Counted from the stretch's first letter, positions 1 to 11,218 are shown. The stretch is 64,000 nucleotides of DNA from Podospora pseudoanserina (GCF_035222485.1 NC_085924.1:558001-622000), one strand, 5' to 3'. Notes: generated by a model not told the origin, from the sequence alone. Numbers and translations: made by a program.

Positions 1-2462
1 GGCAGTTCCATCACCCTTCGAGTAAGAATGGAGTGGTGGAATTCTGGCAGGGGGGGATATTGCAGGGGGATAGTGTGGCGCAATTGTGAGAGGCCCGTGT
101 CTGACAGGCTCTGAAGAACCATCAAGCCTCTTGCATACCCAGAGACAGCTGGTGTTATTAGCGGTCCTTGCCCGTTGCTGGGCGGGGCGGTCAACGATGG
201 CAAGATAGTCGGCAGGGGCCTTTCAGGAGTGGGTCTCTGGATATTTTAGTTAGTGAGCCATCATAAACTACGTAACGTCTTCGGCGAATACTTACGGCAG
301 GGGACGCGGAGGTCAACGGAAAAGATACATTAATATCGAGTACGTTCTTCCACTTACTGGTCTCGACATCCTCGTAGCGCTTTTTTAGGGCAGCAATCTC
401 CTCCTGATATTAACGATCCAGCTCCTTACTGGTAAATGCCGTCACCTCCCTCAAAGCCTCTTGATACCAGTGAGAAGCTCGGAATATCCTTCTAAGGCAA
501 GATATCTTACTCGCTCCGGTACCAGGCATCCAAGCCCATCTTCTCCTTGTCAAGTTTCAGACGTACTTGCTACTCGTCTAGCTTACGCTGCTGGTTCAGC
601 TCTGAAATATCGGTATATATCTGCGTCAGGGGAACATCCATCCTAGAAAGTAAAGCCCGCTGAACCCTCGAGCTGCTTGGAAATCGCTAATTGGCGGCCC
701 TCGAGGATGGTGAGAACTCGGTAGGCCAGGGATATTGGGGTGCTAATAACTTTTGCCGGTCAACTGACACGGCGATTCCGTAGGTCGCACGAGTCACGAC
801 AATACTTAGCCCTCAAGCCTCGAGTATGCAGGTCTGTAGTCCAACGTTCTTAGTAAAGGCAAACAAAATCAGTACACGTAAGATGATATACTTACAGTTA
901 ATATACTTATAGGCATCAGAGTTTGTGATCCATGTCATCAGGTCATGCCTTCATCGGGGATACAAGGGAGCACAGTCTTCTTAGTCAGTCAAAAAAGGGT
1001 ACCCGACTAGATATCAATTCGGCGAGAATAATGACCGAGATACTGGGTGATGTTGACCATCCGCCTAAATTAGGACTGGTACGGTAGACTCTAAAGCGGC
1101 ACGGCATCAGACCAGTACGGCAGACATTACATCGTCACGGTAGACCATAAGTGGAGCGGCACTGACGGCGCACGGCTACCCCGGACGGAGCCACAATCAT
1201 TCCAACTTTCAGAGGGGCATACATAGATTTCTGTACGTACATTCCGGTTCTCTACGTAGAAGGCCACCGGTAATTTACCCCGAAGAAGATTGTGTATGGT
1301 TGTTCTGAGCTTTTGTGCAAACCTGCAATATAAAAGGTAGGACCTTTCGCGCGGTGAGCGACGCATAAGGCTCACGAATTCGCGCTTCAACGATACCTTA
1401 TTAAACCGCATAAGGAAGCTTCACCTATTACCGCTATATTCGTTCGAGACAGTTTTTGGAGCCCGAGTGAAAATTGCTATTATTACGGTGCCAGAAGGAT
1501 GACTTAAAGAAGAACTGCCACTCCTCGCTCAACTGTGTGGTGTAGCATGATAAGGAGCTTTACTGTGAGGGGTGTCGAGTATTCCTAACCTATTTTATTT
1601 AGTTTAATCCATCTTGCTACGCTTCTGGACCCCTTCGGGTCTTGGTCCCATGACCAGACAATTTTATTTACATATCTACTGCTCCCTTGAAAAATAAGAA
1701 GTTCTAACACGCGCATAGAACAGTAGATGCCAGTTCTATAAGTCACCCGTCTCCCCTAGGCTTACATTTGACGGATACTAATAAGTGTCTCCTGGCTTCA
1801 ACGATACTCGCGATATACTTATCGGCAATATCCATCTCGTTAAGGTACGGACACCGTAGGATTACTAGATTGGCTTCCAATCGTATATTGAGGCTATGGC
1901 GGCTATAGCGCTGGGAAAGGTATCGGCTTCGGAGGCGGTGAAGAGGTTGGACCAGGCAATAACAGAACATAAAGCGGAGGGGCAGAAGGAGACGGCCCTG
2001 AAAGATGGGAATAAGAAATAAGAACGGTGTACGGATAGGATTAATAGAGTGACGAAATTTGGATATGGTTTCGAACTCGGGATATCGAGCCATGTGTTAT
2101 ATTTTCTACCTTTTTTCTCATGTACTCAGGGAGTTACAAACTTTCCCATCAACTGTGATACTTTCTTCTCTCCTGTTAGCTCTGGATATTGCCAGCAACA
2201 AGCGATTGAGCCTCGTATATTGGTAATACAGTGAAGGAGGAGCCTAATGATTGGCTATAGGCTGCCCCCCCGGGGGATCCAATCACTTGACAAACCGTGG
2301 CCAGCCATTTTCCACACCCCACTCCCATCTTAAGACGCCAATCACCCGCCATCCCGAAATCAAGACCTCTCGCCCTCCTCTCCATTCGCATCGCCATGGC
2401 CCGCACTCAAGCCCAGACAGCGGCCAAACGGGGGCTCCCATCACCGGTGTCAAAAGATCAAG
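1..2462. other. Degraded region, no intact gene
   Basis: No open frame here looks like a known protein, and all frames are short. On the minus strand around 290-440 a broken frame has a charged, coiled-coil-like stretch (it reads roughly ELDR..QEEIAALKKRYEDVE) interrupted by stops, so part of this may be an old decayed gene. AT-rich stretches with many TAG/TAA codons fit RIP-mutated repeats. No terminal repeats or RNA genes were found. Confidence 0.5.
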
Positions 2463-2912
2463 GTATTCCCCTTCCTGGCCTGTGAGGTGAAGTGCGGCGC
2501 CGGGGAACTCGATGTTGCAGACTGGCGGAACGCTCACAGCATGACCTTTGCAGTGCGGGCCATCGTCGAGCTCTTTCATGCTGTGGATCGCGAGGATAAG
2601 GTCAACCGCCAGATTCTCGCCTTCTCCATCTCGCACGACCACCGGTCAGTACGGATCTACGGCCGCTACCCGGTGATAGCTGGCAATGATACCATATATT
2701 ACCGCCATCCAATCCATACTTACGATTTTACAACACTAGACGGAAGGGACAAATGGACAGCTTACCAATTCACCAATAATGTATACGATACATGGATGCC
2801 CGCTCACTTCAAGAACATCTGCTCCGCCATTGATCAGTTACCCTGGAATTTGGACTTTGATGTCCCACCGCTTCTGAGGCAACCTGACTTTCCCAGGACT
2901 TGGGGAGCCTGA
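2463..2912 (+). pseudogene. DUF7924-type fragment
   Basis: An open frame of about 150 codons ends at a stop at 2912. It reads through FPFLACEVKCG, then NAHSMTFAVRAIVELF, then SHDHRSVRIYGRYPVI, and ends near WMPAHFKNICSAIDQLP. This pattern is the core of the fungal DUF7924 family, whose members are usually several hundred residues long and of unknown function. There is no good start codon and no N-terminal half in frame, so I call it a fragment. It lies in degraded DNA with no recognisable partner gene. The family call is from memory of its conserved motifs. Confidence 0.5.
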
Positions 2913-3464
2913 TGCCTGTTGTGCAAGACAGCCAGAAAAGCAAGGCTGAGCTGCATGCGCTCACTCCGGACACCTCATTCGCAGGGTCGGGGGTGGCAAA
3001 GAGGAGGAAGGGAGCACTACCCGCAAAGTGATTCCCTGACGGGTCATCCTCGCGTGCCATCTGTCACACGGCAAAAGCAGCCCTTGTCACATCATCTCTC
3101 CTATGCCCTGAGCTGCAGATGACCTCCGGACGACGGGGTTAAGACGCATTCAGCGTGCCTCCACGCCTCCCACGGCTGATTTCCCCGTGTTCGGCTAAGA
3201 ATGGCAGGCTGTCTCTTCGTAGCGGGCCTCCATTCCGCCAACTACTCCGCCGGGATCAAGGTTCTCAAGTTGATCCAAACCTTTCCACCCGTCATTAATA
3301 TCGGACGCTGTCCCTGCCTGCCTATAACCCAGCCCCCAGCTGGGCGGGTGCAGCCCGAGTGATTTGGGGGGGTGTACTTCGATAAAGTTTCTTCTTTATA
3401 CTATTATTAGTTATTTATCCAAGAACTCCGCGAGCCTCTTTGCAGAAATTCTTCTTGGGCGTCG
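2913..3464. other. Intergenic, nothing recognised
   Basis: Short overlapping frames only. No repeat, RNA gene or domain was seen. Confidence 0.5.
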
Positions 3465-4043
3465 ATGCCCGCATCGTCATCTTCGGGCATAATGCCACAA
3501 CAACCCAGACTTCCCATGGAATCAACAACAACGCTCGCACTGGACATAGCAGAGGGATCTCTTTTCAAGCATGGCTTCTTAGCTTTTAATGACCCACTGG
3601 TTGGGGAAGGTATCGCGGAGATGGAGAAGAGAGGCTTCCCATACTTCACGGCATACGGCTCGGATTTCTGCGAAGATTTCGCCTTGAATAAGGTAAAGAG
3701 ACACAGTTATTCCATCGTATGGTAGCTACCTAACAAGCTTTAGCGCATCCGATCCATCTTCGAAGCCTCCTTCGAAAAATGTAGCCTTGGTCATTGGCTA
3801 AGATATGGGGAATTTCCTGGAAATGTTAAATGCTTTAGGAGGGGCGGTCCAAAGGCCGGTCGCTACGTTCTGATGGTTCATTTGTGGACCAAAGGATCGC
3901 AAGTAGCATATTATGTCGGTTCGCACCATCATAACATAACAACTTCGAGGGACAATCGGTCTTTATATGAGATGCAGCTTTCTAAGCTTAATCTTGTCGG
4001 CTCTAAGCCTAAGCACAAAGAGTCCCTAGATAGTAGTTCGTAA
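3465..4043 (+). CDS. Small conserved hypothetical protein, two exons
   Basis: Exon 1 is 3465-3692 (an alternative start is the ATG at 3516). A 51-nt intron (3693-3743) begins GTAAAG and ends TTTAG. Exon 2 is 3744-4043 and stays open for about 99 codons. The spliced product is about 175 residues. The middle (GRYVLMVHLWTKGSQVAYYV) resembles short multi-copy fungal proteins of unknown function with an HLW.RGSQV.YY motif. There is no signal peptide, membrane segment or known enzyme motif. The sharp drop in stop codons across both exons, next to stop-rich DNA, argues that it is or recently was a real gene. No function is proposed. Confidence 0.45.
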
Positions 4044-4747
4044 GTTACAACCCTGTCTCGTGGTGTCGTATTCTTTCCAGTTGAGAGGAATTCCTGACTA
4101 TATTCGGACTTGCTAATACTAGTAGTTGGTCTCTAAAAGCTTTTTTGCCTTGTCTAAGAACGGTTAGCCCAAAATCAGGCTCGCTTCACCCTCGGCTCAC
4201 CTTGAGCTCACCACCGCTCACCCTATACTCGCCATTCTCCAAAATCAATAACTTTACGCGACGCTCTCATAGTCCAAATTTGGAGCCCCCTCTCCTACAG
4301 GGACGAGTCTTCCGCCAGAACGGGAACTAAGAAATAGGCTCGCCAGCGTATTTACTCTTCGTTTTAGGGGACTCTAGGTTGTAGTAGCCATTTTAACATA
4401 ACAAAATCCCTCACTCCCTACCTACCTACTGCACGACTTTTTTCTTCTACTTCTGGCTATATAAAGAGGCTATTCCATCCGTCCTACCACCTACTATACG
4501 ACTCTTCTCTCCCATCTCCCCGTATCTATATTACTGCCGTAAAACCTTTCTTTCTGTACTTAATCTTTATCGGCCTCACATTTTTGTTACACTAGCTCTC
4601 TACTATGCCTTCTATAATGCTGAAAAAGAAGAGCCCTTAAAAGTTCTTTCGCCGGGGAAAAGATAAGGAGTTAGAAAATTGTGCAGAGGAAATTAACGGC
4701 TCTGTAGTTTGTAAAAAGATTATAGATAAAGTTATAAAAGGTTATTA
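4044..4747. other. AT-rich intergenic DNA
   Basis: No coding frame of note, with many TAG/TAA triplets. It leads up to the TA at which the transposon at 4748 inserted. Confidence 0.5.
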
Positions 4748-6609
4748 ACGTATATTATAAGCGAGTGACCCATATAAGCGAGTGACCCACTTCCTTCGTG
4801 ACATGACACCTTCGCACTCAACAACAATTTCCTCAACCATCCAAGATGCCTTCTAATTCAAATGAAGCCCACATAATCTTAGCCCTCCAAGCGCTTCAAA
4901 ACGACAAGAATCTAAGCGAACGAGCCGCAGCTAAGATCTATGGAGTCGATCGTAAGACTCTAGGGCGTCGGCGCGCTAGCCGGCCTACACGACGCGATAC
5001 TATGCCCAAATCGAAAAAGCTCACTCAATCTGAAGAGGATGCTATTGTTTAATACGTTATTGAGCTATATACGCGAGCTTTTCCACCAAGATTACGTAGT
5101 GTGGAAGATATAGCTAACCAACTACTACGCGTACGCGACGCGCACCTTATTAGTAAGCTCTGGGTACATAACTTCGTTAAACGCTAGCCACAGCTCCGTA
5201 TACGTTTTACGCGTAAATACGATTACTAGAGGGCCAAGTGCGAGGATCTAAAGGTTATTACCGAGTGGTTTACGCTCGTACGGAACACTAAGGCCAAGTA
5301 CGGTATTATAGATAACGATATTTATAACTTCGACGAGACTAGGTTTATAATAGGTATTATTTTCGCAGGTATAGTAATTATAACCTCGAACGGCCTTAGT
5401 AAAGTAAAACTAGCCTAGCCTAGTAACCGCAAATAGGTAACGGTAATTTAGGGAATTAATACCCTTAGCCGGGCTATCCTTCCCTTTATTATTTTAACCG
5501 TATAATATTACCTCGCCAACTAATATACCGAGTATAATCTACCGTTTATCTAGCGTATCGTAACCACCGATAATAGCTAGACTACTAATCCGGTAGGCCT
5601 AGATTAGATTAAGTACTTCGACTATTATATAGCGTCCCGTATAAAAGGTAAATACCGGTTACTGATCCTCGATAGCCACGAAAGCTACCACTCGACCGAA
5701 TTCGAACGCTACTGCTAGCAGAATAACATTATTACGCTCTATATACCTCCACACTCCTCCTACCTCCTCCAGCCACTCGATATTAACTGCTTTGGGCCAC
5801 TAAAATAGGCGTACGGTCGCTAGATCGAGGACTTAATGCGCATATATATCAACTATATAAGCAAGCTCGAGTTCCTCTATACCTTCCGCGAGGCCTTCTT
5901 CGCCTCTATAATAGAGAAGAATATACAGGGTAGCTTTACGGGTGCTAGCCTTATACCGTACGATCCAGAGAGGGTACTTTCTAAACTAGATATAAAGTTT
6001 TATACGCTAATACCTCCAAACTTACGGCCCGGCACTATATAACCTTAGGTCTCCCAGACACTATATAACCCTCGAGAAGCTAATTTACAATCAACGCTTA
6101 TTAAGACTCGTATTACTAACTATCAAAATAGCTCCCTAACTTTAATACTAGCTACGGTAAACCAGCTTACTAAGGGTACAACGGCTATAATGTACCAGGT
6201 AGCTCTCCTTCGTGTAGAGGTCTCTTCGCTCCGTAAGGCTAATAAGGTATTAAGTAAGCGCCGGAGAGCTAAAAAAATACGTGTGAGGCTTGGAGGGTCA
6301 CTTACTGTACAAGAGGCACAGGATCTACTGGATCAGAAGGCCGTGGATGGGGAGGGAATATAAGAAACGTAGCCGGATAGTAGTAATGTAGGGGGGGCTC
6401 GTACGAAGGTTCGGTGCTGTGGTGTATGCGGTAAGCCTAGCCATAATGCGCGCACTTGCCAGGAGGCTGCAGAAGCATCTGATTCAGCTGTTTCTGATGT
6501 AATTATAGTTAATTCCTTGTGTTGATGTGGTGCAATTGAGGATGGTTTGTCAGGGTGTGGTGGGAGGTGGGTCACTCGCTTATATGGGTCACTCGCTTAT
6601 AATATACGT
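4748..6609 (+). mobile_element. Full-length pogo/Fot1-like DNA transposon
   Basis: The ends are inverted copies beginning ACGTATATTATAAGCGAGTG and continuing for about 42 bp (4748-4789 and 6568-6609). They are flanked by the TA duplication typical of Tc1/mariner-pogo elements (4746-4747 and 6610-6611). Each terminal repeat itself holds two direct copies of ATAAGCGAGTGACCCA about 20 bp apart. The length of 1862 bp is normal for fungal Fot1 elements. The single internal gene is dead (next entry). The intact ends mean it could in principle be moved by a related active transposase. Truncated relatives lie at 7244-7412, 34283-34577 and 47841-48341. Confidence 0.9.
4846..6525 (+). pseudogene. RIP-inactivated pogo/Fot1 transposase
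   Basis: One frame runs from ATG at 4846 to a stop at 6525, exactly 560 codons, with more than a dozen internal TAG/TAA stops and no frameshift. Recognisable in order are: an N-terminal psq/HTH segment (ALQNDKNLSERAAAKIYGVD, about residues 15-35); the DDE1 catalytic parts IYNFDETRF, LILDSHESYHS and LQPLDINCFGPLK; and a C-terminal zinc-knuckle-like CCGVCGKPSHNARTC. The three catalytic aspartates are still visible. Stops without indels fit C-to-T changes by RIP rather than slow random decay. The normal role is cut-and-paste transposition at TA. Confidence 0.88.
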
Positions 6610-6844
6610 TAGCGTATATTTAATTTGTAGAATTAGTAAGGTCTTTATACTCCTACTAACTATCTGCTTTTACTATTCGTTTTAAATATATATTAAAAAC
6701 TATCTCGGTAGTAGCCTTTATAATTTTAAAACTTTAAAGGATTTTGTAAAAATATTGTATTTAGTATTAATGGTGCGGAAAAATAATTTAGACCTAGCGG
6801 AAGGGACTATTATAGTATATTAAAAATAGTTTATAGCGGGCTAG

Positions 6845-7243
6845 TGTGACAACCCTGGTATATGGACGAGAAGAACGATTGGTTGTGCAACCACGGGAGC
6901 AGGGACCAATCGGAGAAACACCCAGGAGAGCCAATCACAATAAGGAACGATGATCAGTGCGATCAGAGCACTGATCACACTGAGCAGGCCAGGCCTGGAT
7001 AATCAGTATGCTCAGGACACTGATCAGAAGAATCACGGCTGGGGGAAGAAGTCTATATATACGGAGGAACTGGCTAGGGTAGATAGACAGTTCCGCAGTA
7101 TGCAATTCACAACTTGTATTTACGGTATCTTGTGTTTATATTGAGACATCTTGTTGTGCACTGTTTAGCTGCACCGAACCAATTGTCAGAAGTTACCTTC
7201 AAGCCGTATCCCTTTCAGAGGTTCTGTACAGGGGTTCGTCACA
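6845..7243 (+). mobile_element. Solo LTR, family A (copy 1)
   Basis: Begins TGTGAC and ends GTCACA. It shares with four other copies (11875, 12731, 32785, 47457) a core TCTATATATACGGAGGAACT, followed by about 190 bp of well conserved sequence to the end. The left part differs between copies. No matching 5-bp duplication flanks it: the left side is RIP-like DNA and the right side is the interior of a pogo element. This suggests formation by recombination between LTRs at different sites. No gag or pol coding sequence is attached. The strand is assigned from the TATA-like core. Confidence 0.8.
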
Positions 7244-7412
7244 TGTATGCGGTAAGCCTGGCGATAATACGCGCACTTGCCAGGAGGCTGCAGAAGTATC
7301 TGATTCAGCTGTTTCTGATGTAATTATAGTTAATTCCTTGTGTTGATGTGGTGTAATTGAGGATAGTGTTCGTAAGGTGGTAGAGAGTGCGCGACTCGCT
7401 TATAATGTACGT
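7244..7412 (+). mobile_element. 3' stub of a pogo/Fot1 element
   Basis: Closely matches the last part of the full element (compare about 6425-6609), including the CGKPGD..RTCQEAAE zinc-knuckle tail, the stop and the right inverted repeat ending at 7412 followed by TA. The left edge is exactly the end of the LTR at 7243. The right edge lies 22 bp from the stop codon of the DUF4246 gene. Confidence 0.85.
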
Positions 7413-7434
7413 TAAAAGTGTTTCCAAAAGCCCC

Positions 7435-9528
7435 CTAATGCTCACAAAAGCTATACTCCTTCTCTCTCCACGTCGACTCGGCATTCTTTACAAACCCCGA
7501 CCTCTCCTTCATCAATTCCAGACGATGCTCCTCGGCCTCCTTCCTGGTCATCGGCAACGCATCTCCCAACTCCTGCCGCACCATCTCCACCAGCTCAGGG
7601 GGCAGTTTCCACGCTGAAGCCACTTTACCGCTCGCCATAGCCTCGGCAAGTTGCTCCTTTGCCAATCCCCTCTCAAGCAAAATCTGGGCCATCTCCGCCG
7701 GGATCTTTCCCTCAGACCCAGAGTCAGCTGAGCCGGCCCGGCCGCGGAACGTTAGATCAGCCCACCACTCAGCCTGCTGAGGCGGGACGTTGGCGGTGCT
7801 GATGATCCTCGTGAAGGGATCAACAAGCCAGAGGGCAATAAATCGCCTGTGCCCCGGTCTGGTCGGATCAGCGAGCTTGAACCCAGAGACCCGATGGTGG
7901 AACACATTGGGGAAAGCAAGCATCCTCCCCTGAGGAGTGAGCACGCTGCCGTAGTGCTGAAGACAAGCCGAGCCGGAGCCAGAACCAAAAAACGCGCCGT
8001 AGACGCTCTGCATCCAGTGAAAGCCGTCTTGTCCAATGTTTTCAAACGGGCCCTCGTCTTGTAGGTAATCGTCTGTGCAGGTGCGGAACTCGAGCTGGCT
8101 CTCGGTGATGTTTTCCGAGTCGAGGTAGTACAGCGCGGTGCCGACAATGTGCTCGTTCATCATGCCCTCGACGTGCCAGCCGCCAGCTGGGCACTCTGGT
8201 TTCTCGGGAGTGAGCTCGATGGAGGCCATCTTGACGATGATCTGAAGACCGGTGTCTTTGAACTTGTGGCGGAGGGTTCTCTTTGGGGTGACGTCGTACT
8301 TGACTTTGGGGATTTTGGACAAGGGTGGTGGCGGAGGGAAGACAGGCTCGCCTTTGTCCTCTTTGTCTTCGTCCTCTTCGTCTTCGTCGTTCTCCTCCTC
8401 CGCATCTTCCTTTTCCAAGCCCTCCTCGTCCGGATTGTGTATCTGCCAGTTTCCGACTCTCCCGACCCCCTTTTTGCTTTCATTGCTGGTCAAAGATTCC
8501 TTGGGCATCCAAAGCTCCTCATTTTCGTCATCAGGATTCTCAGGGATCATGCGAGGTTCCGTGCGGCCGGCGGCGATAGCCTTCCAACCACCATGGATCT
8601 GAGTCAGGCATTGGTCCCACATGGGCAGGGCCTTCTCAATCAGTTGTTCCAGGCTTCGGTAGATGCCCTTGTACTTGACTGGGTGCAGGTTGTTGATATA
8701 ACTGGTGAATTTCACCCCCCCCTCTTCGGTGAACTTGACGTTTGCCGGTAGCCACTGGTAGTCGTCGGACCAATAGCTGTATTCAACGTTTTTCCCAAAC
8801 ACAGACCCTCGAACGTTGGTCTGGGCACGGGTTTCGATCCACTTGGGGATAACAACACCCTTGCCAGCCCATTTATCGATGGCATCTTCCACTCCGACGA
8901 CTTCGTCCTCGAAGAAACGCGAACGGCCGTAGACCAAGGGATACATGGATGGGTGGACAAGATCCTGGACCGTTTCGTTCGTGTTAGGATGCCAGTCTGG
9001 ATTCACCGCTTGATCGGCCTGTAGACGATCAAACCCCTCTTTCAGAGCAGCCTGAAGCTGAGGAGACACAAGAGTGTCCGACTTGGCAGCCATGTAACTG
9101 GCATCGAGGGTGGGAACGAGGGATGTCCTCTTGAAGTATTCGGCTTTGTGGCGGAGCTCCTCGATGCAGTACTCGACCGAGGCCTGGTCGAGAACGTTTT
9201 TGGCTCTTTTTGGGTACCAACTGTGGTCTCCCGATGGGTCGCGTTGGATGTGGTCGATGCGGTTCCAGAGGTCCTCCTCAGGCCAGGCCAGAGCCTCCTT
9301 GCGCCACTTGTCGGCGATGGCATCGTCAAAGACCTTGACGTGCCAATCAGGCTTGTCGGACAGGCGGTCCATGACTAGCATCATGGCCACCTCCCGGACC
9401 GTGATGGGCGAGGATTTTTTCATGCAGTCTGGATGGATGCCCATGGGGTATTCGATGGCATTGTTGTCAGGGATGTGTCGCAAGTCTAGCTTCCAGCCAG
9501 GATAGCATTTTGCTTCCTTTTGTTCCAT
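7435..9528 (-). CDS. DUF4246 family protein
   Basis: A single open frame of 697 residues from ATG at 9528, with no intron needed. The N-terminal half (REVAMMLVMDRLSDKPDWHVKVF... and LVYGRSRFFEDEVVG) is characteristic of the fungal DUF4246 family, whose members are about this size. A very acidic low-complexity segment (about residues 370-395, runs of E, D and K) sits mid-protein. The C-terminal half has GGWHVEG..NEHIVGTALYYLD (about 450-470) and FHHRVSGF....GHRRFIALWLVDP (about 545-570). This spacing resembles the Fe-binding H-x-D/E...H and the arginine of 2-oxoglutarate dioxygenases. That enzyme link is my inference; the family is of unknown function. The gene is divergent from the SDR gene and its stop abuts a transposon end. 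Confidence 0.85.
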   Translation of the reverse strand: MEQKEAKCYPGWKLDLRHIPDNNAIEYPMGIHPDCMKKSSPITVREVAMMLVMDRLSDKPDWHVKVFDDAIADKWRKEALAWPEEDLWNRIDHIQRDPSGDHSWYPKRAKNVLDQASVEYCIEELRHKAEYFKRTSLVPTLDASYMAAKSDTLVSPQLQAALKEGFDRLQADQAVNPDWHPNTNETVQDLVHPSMYPLVYGRSRFFEDEVVGVEDAIDKWAGKGVVIPKWIETRAQTNVRGSVFGKNVEYSYWSDDYQWLPANVKFTEEGGVKFTSYINNLHPVKYKGIYRSLEQLIEKALPMWDQCLTQIHGGWKAIAAGRTEPRMIPENPDDENEELWMPKESLTSNESKKGVGRVGNWQIHNPDEEGLEKEDAEEENDEDEEDEDKEDKGEPVFPPPPPLSKIPKVKYDVTPKRTLRHKFKDTGLQIIVKMASIELTPEKPECPAGGWHVEGMMNEHIVGTALYYLDSENITESQLEFRTCTDDYLQDEGPFENIGQDGFHWMQSVYGAFFGSGSGSACLQHYGSVLTPQGRMLAFPNVFHHRVSGFKLADPTRPGHRRFIALWLVDPFTRIISTANVPPQQAEWWADLTFRGRAGSADSGSEGKIPAEMAQILLERGLAKEQLAEAMASGKVASAWKLPPELVEMVRQELGDALPMTRKEAEEHRLELMKERSGFVKNAESTWREKEYSFCEH

Positions 9529-10231
9529 GTTGATGGCTGGTTCGTGTAGGTAACGGCGTGATGCAGAATTGGCTGTCTGGAAGTCGGAGTGATGAATGTC
9601 TTGACAGTCAGAAGTCGTCCAATATTTAACATGCTGACGGGGACGTGGTGTAGTTCTTGCTTCCCCTCATGATTGGATGGAGTTGTTGCTTTGCCTGAGG
9701 TTTGCCTGCTGGAGTGGGGATGATGCGGTGGTTAGCGCTGCTCTGCCTGGCCTGCCTGGCTTGGCAGAGTTGACAGGGGTCTTGACAACTGTTCGGAGAG
9801 TTCAATGCTGCCGCATCTGGAAATGGGTTCTTTTCTATACCCAAACGAGTCAAGGCCCGGTGACATGGTGTTGGAACAGAGTTGTTGATGTATTGAAGGA
9901 GAAAGTAGCTACTGAGTGCTACGGCAAGAGAAAAGAAACCAGCCCAGGTTGGCTCTGCTCGGCCAAATTCGGCAGCCAGAATAGCAAGTTCTGTACTCAA
10001 TCTGTAATTCCTCAGTTTGGTGTCTTCCAGGAGCAACAAAGCTACCTATCTGCTCCACTGTATTATCAGTACCTATCGATTGTTGTTATCTTTGACGACG
10101 GGACGTCGGTGGATACCAGTCGTCAACCTTGAAGTCTTTCTCATTGGTCATACCATTGATAGGTAGTGCTTGGCATCCGCTGCTCTCACCAAAACCTACG
10201 CGGGGCTGCCCACACACTTCAATGCCACATC
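9529..10231. promoter_or_regulatory. Shared divergent promoter region
   Basis: About 700 bp separate the start codons of the DUF4246 gene (minus) and the SDR gene (plus). Only short frames are present. It must carry the promoters of both; no specific operator is recognised. Confidence 0.5.
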
Positions 10232-11218
10232 ATGAAGTCCTCAATGGCGCCTGGAATTCTCATCACCTGCCTCGCAGGCATTGGCGCAGCAGCCGTGCTC
10301 CGCGTCTTGTACTGGGCATCGCAGTTCACCCTCTACCACTTCTGGCGACCTTCCAAACCCCTCGCGGCATACAAACGCGCCAGCGACGACAGCTACGCGC
10401 TCATCACCGGAGCCAGCGCCGGCATCGGTCTCTCCATCGCCCGCAACATTGTCAGACAAGGCTTCGGCGTCGTTCTCCTCGGCCATCTCCCGGACGAGCT
10501 CGAGTCGGCGGCCAAAAGTCTCAATTCCCCGCTTGTGCGAACTCTCGTCGTCAACGCCCGCACCGCGACCCCGGAGGAACTTGAGACGGCGGTCGAGTCA
10601 ATCTCGGATCTCAACATCTCGATTCTCGTCAACAATGTCGGCGGTTTCCCCATGGCTGATCCGCCGTTGCGACCTCTTAGCACCCTCAGCACGGCTGAAG
10701 TTGACGCCTACGTTGACTTGAACGCGCGGTTCATGGCGCGACTTACCAACCTCGTCCTGCCACTCCTTTCGTCAAGTTCTTCAAGAGAGAAACATGAGCG
10801 GTCGCTGATATTGAACATCTCTTCGGCCGGGAGGGTTGGGATGCCTTGGATCGTCATGTACAGCGCCACCAAGGCGTTCAACTACGCCTTCAGCATGGGA
10901 CTGTCGCGGGAGTTGGAGGATGACCCGACTACGGCGCATATCGACTGCCTTGCTGTTACGCTTGGTGAGGTGCAGAGTCAGGCGAATGTAATGGCGGAGG
11001 GTGCGGTGACTGCTGAGAGGTTTGGGGGCTATGTTGTGGGGGGTATCGATGGGGCGGTGAAGAGGGGCTGGAGGGAGGTGAGGCCGTACTGGGGGCATGA
11101 TCTCGCGCTTGGGTTGGCCGATCGGGTGTTGCCTGATGGGATGCTGACGCATTTCGCGAGGGAGGAGCTGAGGTTGAAGAAGGAGAGGTGGGATGGGATT
11201 ATGGCCAAGAGGCGCTGA
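10232..11218 (+). CDS. Short-chain dehydrogenase/reductase, membrane-anchored, KAR-like
   Basis: The start is taken at ATG 10232, because the protein then opens MKSSMAPGILITCLAGIGAA, an N-terminal membrane helix; an in-frame ATG upstream at 10166 adds 22 unlikely residues. The product is 328 residues. The Rossmann motif is ALITGASAGIG (about residues 56-66), followed by ILVNNVGG, a serine in NISSAGR, and the catalytic pair in MYSATKAFNYAF (YxxxK). The layout of one N-terminal helix plus a classical SDR domain resembles very-long-chain 3-oxoacyl-CoA reductase / 17-beta-HSD12 proteins of the ER. The cofactor would be NADP(H). Whether it is the housekeeping reductase or a paralogue with another substrate cannot be told from sequence alone. 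Confidence 0.85.
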   Translation: MKSSMAPGILITCLAGIGAAAVLRVLYWASQFTLYHFWRPSKPLAAYKRASDDSYALITGASAGIGLSIARNIVRQGFGVVLLGHLPDELESAAKSLNSPLVRTLVVNARTATPEELETAVESISDLNISILVNNVGGFPMADPPLRPLSTLSTAEVDAYVDLNARFMARLTNLVLPLLSSSSSREKHERSLILNISSAGRVGMPWIVMYSATKAFNYAFSMGLSRELEDDPTTAHIDCLAVTLGEVQSQANVMAEGAVTAERFGGYVVGGIDGAVKRGWREVRPYWGHDLALGLADRVLPDGMLTHFAREELRLKKERWDGIMAKRR

